Shown: positions 62,118-64,000 of the stretch, one piece after another
Position numbering within the stretch: position 1 is the stretch's first letter
Layout of the letters: each line of letters starts with the position of its first letter
Source: Aldehydirespirator sp965221605
GTDB taxonomy: Bacteria > Actinomycetota > Acidimicrobiia > Acidimicrobiales > Aldehydirespiratoraceae
Length of the DNA: 64,000 bases
Assembly (NCBI GenBank): GCA_965221605.1
Contig: CBDCSK010000015.1
Span: forward strand, 558,001 to 622,000
Direction of reading: 5' to 3'
The notes under the pieces: generated by a model
The model's database searches: none
What the model saw: the letters and a program-made list of their open reading frames with translations, nothing else
What the model was told of the DNA's origin: nothing
Position numbers and translations under genes: made by a program

Positions 62118-62364
62118 CTACACCGAGACGGCGAGGACCCAGCTGGGGAAGCTCGACAAGAACACCGCGCGCCGAGTCATCGACTACATGGACCACCGTG
62201 TCACGGAAGCTGACCCACGCCGCGTCGGCCGGGCCCTTACGGGTCCCCTCGGGAAGCTTTGGCGCTATCGGGTGGGGAGTCTCAGGGTTGTCTGCGAGAT
62301 CCGAGACGACGCCGAGCGCGTGCTGGTGTTGAGGATCGCCAGACGAGATGAGGCCTGTCGATAG
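62101..62364 (+). CDS. RelE/ParE-family toxin
   Basis: 87 residues from TTG. WGIDYTETARTQLGKLDKNT and LWRYRVGSLRVVCEIRDD match the RelE fold; the C-terminal basic residues (RIARRDEACR) suit mRNA cleavage on the ribosome. It is the partner of the overlapping antitoxin. Confidence 0.88.
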   Translation: MAWGIDYTETARTQLGKLDKNTARRVIDYMDHRVTEADPRRVGRALTGPLGKLWRYRVGSLRVVCEIRDDAERVLVLRIARRDEACR

Positions 62365-62391
62365 CCATTCGCACTCGCATCCGGGTCGGGA

Positions 62392-63609
62392 TCAGGTGAC
62401 GGTGCGCAGGGACTCGGCCATGGTGTCGATGATTCGGCCGATCTCGTCGTCGGTGATCACCAGCGGCGGGCACATGGCCAGCGCTTCGTTGATCGGGCGC
62501 ACGATCACGCCCCGGCGCAGCATGTCGTTGCGCACGTCCATGGAAGGCCGGTCGAGCACCGCGGCCTGCACTGCGCCGGTGCCGCGGTGCGACGCGATCA
62601 GGCCGTCGGCGGCCAGCGCCTCGAGACCCTCGGTGAGCTTGCGACCCACGTGGTGAGCCCTGTCGACGAGACCCTCGGCCGTGATGATCTCCATGTTCCT
62701 GACCGCGGCCGCGGCCACTGCGGGATGACCGGAGTAGGTGTAGCCGGTGCGCAGCAGGAAGCCCGGCTCCTCGAAGTTCTCGCACACCCGGCGGCTCACG
62801 ATCACGCCGCTCAGCGGCAGGTAGCCCGAGGTCACACCCTTGGCGAAGGTCATCATGTCGGGCATCACGTCGAATGTCTGGGCCCCGAACCACTCCCCGG
62901 TGCGACCGAAGCCGCAGATCACCTCATCGAGGATCAGCAGGGCGCCGTGCTGGTCGCACAGGCGGCGCACGCCGGCCAGATAGCCCTCCGGCGGGGGGAA
63001 GACCCCGCCCGCGCCCTGAACCGGCTCGGTGATCACCGCGGCCACCCGCTCGCCGTGCCGGGCGAACGCGGTGGCCATGGCCTCGATGTCGTCGTGGGGC
63101 ACCTCCACGAAATGGGGTACCAGGTCCCCCCAGCCCTCCCGGTTCAGCGCGATGCCCTGGGCGGATGTCCCCCCGAAGTTGGTGCCGTGGTAGCCGTTGG
63201 TGCGGGTGATCACCACCTGCCGGTCGGCCCGGCTGGTGCGCTGGGCGTAGAGGCGGGCGAGCTTGAGCGCGGTGTCGACCGCCTCGGAGCCCGAGCACCC
63301 CAGGAACACCCGGCCGTCGCTGAGCGGCGAGCGCTCGGCGATCATCTCGGCCGCTCGGGCCGCGGGCGGGTTGGTGAACGGGTCGAACGTGTTGTAGCAG
63401 GCGAGGTCGCGCATCTGGGCGGCCACCGCGTCGGCCATCTCGGCGCGGCCATGGCCGATCTGGCAGTACCAGAGGCTGGCCAGGCCGTCGATGTATGAGT
63501 TGCCATCGTCGTCGTAGAGGGTGGAGCCCTCCCCGCGCACGATGTTGATCATGTCGGACTCCGGCTTGGCCGGAGGGGCGAAGGGATGGAGGAGGGCATG
63601 GTGGCTCAT
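62392..63609 (-). CDS. Class III (omega-type) PLP aminotransferase
   Basis: 405 residues. GCSGSEAVDTALKLAR, ILDEVICGFGRTGEWFG and the PLP lysine in MTFAKGVTSGYLPL are class III landmarks. It transfers an amino group from an omega-amino compound (for example beta-alanine, taurine or a diamine) to a keto acid. A role with the sulfopyruvate-like decarboxylase is possible but unproved. Confidence 0.87.
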   Translation of the reverse strand: MSHHALLHPFAPPAKPESDMINIVRGEGSTLYDDDGNSYIDGLASLWYCQIGHGRAEMADAVAAQMRDLACYNTFDPFTNPPAARAAEMIAERSPLSDGRVFLGCSGSEAVDTALKLARLYAQRTSRADRQVVITRTNGYHGTNFGGTSAQGIALNREGWGDLVPHFVEVPHDDIEAMATAFARHGERVAAVITEPVQGAGGVFPPPEGYLAGVRRLCDQHGALLILDEVICGFGRTGEWFGAQTFDVMPDMMTFAKGVTSGYLPLSGVIVSRRVCENFEEPGFLLRTGYTYSGHPAVAAAAVRNMEIITAEGLVDRAHHVGRKLTEGLEALAADGLIASHRGTGAVQAAVLDRPSMDVRNDMLRRGVIVRPINEALAMCPPLVITDDEIGRIIDTMAESLRTVT

Positions 63610-63697
63610 CGGACGCGGCTCCTGGAGTAGGGGACGGGCGGAGAAAGTCGGCTCAGCCTAGGAGTGGGGAGAGGGGCGCGCAGCCGGAACGCTCCGG

Positions 63698-64000
63698 TCA
63701 GAACACCACCGTGCCCGCCGACACGACTGCCGTGCCGTCGAGGGTGATGGTGCAGTTGCGCATGGGCAGGTCGAAGTGGCCCAGGGTGTGGCGCCCGGCG
63801 GTCTCGTTGGCCCCGGTGGAGTACAGGAAGTTGCCGGCGAAGGCCCGCAGCTCGGTGCCGTTGAGCTGGGTGCGGTCGTACATCGTGAGAGCGTCCCAGC
63901 GGGCCAGCGGGTTCATGCCCCACCCAACGTGAGAGACGGCGTAGGCGTCCGGATCGTCCCACGCCGCCAGGTAGCTGGCGGTGAGGGCGGCGTCGAGGCC
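63698..64000 (-). CDS. NicX/aminopeptidase T-like enzyme, C-terminal part (cut by window edge)
   Basis: The frame runs in from the right edge and stops at 63698; 100 residues are visible. SHVGWGMNPLARWDAL, RAFAGNFLYSTGANE and LGHFDLPMRNCTITLDG resemble the C-terminal half of 2,5-dihydroxypyridine dioxygenase/leucyl aminopeptidase-like (M29-related) enzymes. The two activities cannot be separated from this fragment. Confidence 0.65.
   Translation of the reverse strand, partial: GLDAALTASYLAAWDDPDAYAVSHVGWGMNPLARWDALTMYDRTQLNGTELRAFAGNFLYSTGANETAGRHTLGHFDLPMRNCTITLDGTAVVSAGTVVF

Overview
The window is high-GC DNA (roughly two-thirds G+C by eye) with dense genes, frequent GTG/TTG starts, many 4-base stop/start overlaps and actinobacterial-style lipoproteins. 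Together with the DUF1638/MttB-type corrinoid cluster this suggests an uncultured-type actinobacterium, possibly Acidimicrobiia-like. No rRNA or tRNA gene is visible, so the taxonomy is inference.

Layout. (1) 1-20.2 kb is a defence island. It holds a helicase cut by the left edge, a Phd/PIN toxin-antitoxin pair, a very large type ISP-like N6-methylase, and an XRE-ImmA/IrrE + DUF4411 module. Next comes a type II-like restriction-modification locus, a C5-cytosine methylase divergent from a controller-endonuclease fusion, split by an IS1380-family element. After that are a zinc-hook ATPase with a HEPN-like partner, a second XRE-ImmA/IrrE regulator with a clear operator array, RecQ fused to a phosphoribosyltransferase domain, and a DprA-like protein. 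(2) 20.3-43.3 kb is mostly metabolic: a propeller lipoprotein, a GFA protein, a choline-dehydrogenase-like GMC enzyme, MetY behind a structured leader, a hydrolase, an MFS transporter and a Dpp/Opp importer whose ATPase is frameshifted twice. A six-gene corrinoid methyltransferase operon follows (MttB-like, activator, MtgA-like, virulence-factor protein, DUF1638, corrinoid protein), then leuS. (3) 43.4-49.3 kb holds a YcaQ-type glycosylase, then a four-gene cassette of unknown role (PemK-like, sigma-like, unknown, DUF3696 ATPase). The cassette is bracketed by about 200-bp direct repeats that each carry the ycaQ 3' end plus a small antitoxin-like gene. (4) 49.3-55.3 kb has housekeeping and repair genes and a DUF4143 ATPase preceded by four 23-bp iterons and a partial fifth. 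(5) 55.6-61.1 kb is an operon for a PSR/NrfD-type molybdoenzyme plus a two-subunit ThDP decarboxylase-like enzyme. (6) 61.0-62.4 kb holds a PaREP1/HEPN cassette between perfect 60-bp repeats of the decarboxylase 3' end, and a RelBE-like pair. (7) 62.4-64 kb holds a class III aminotransferase and a gene cut by the right edge.

How it fits together. The metabolic genes suggest use of choline, glycine betaine and related methylated amines: oxidation to betaine, corrinoid-dependent demethylation onto tetrahydrofolate, and nearby sulfur assimilation by MetY. The accessory genes are organised as small modules. A recurring feature is duplicated gene ends at module borders: the vapC start, the DUF4411 end, the ycaQ end and the decarboxylase end. 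The least explained loci are the four-gene cassette at 44.8-48.9 kb, the split C.R fusion system at 8.3-12.0 kb, and the 23-bp iterons at 55.3 kb.
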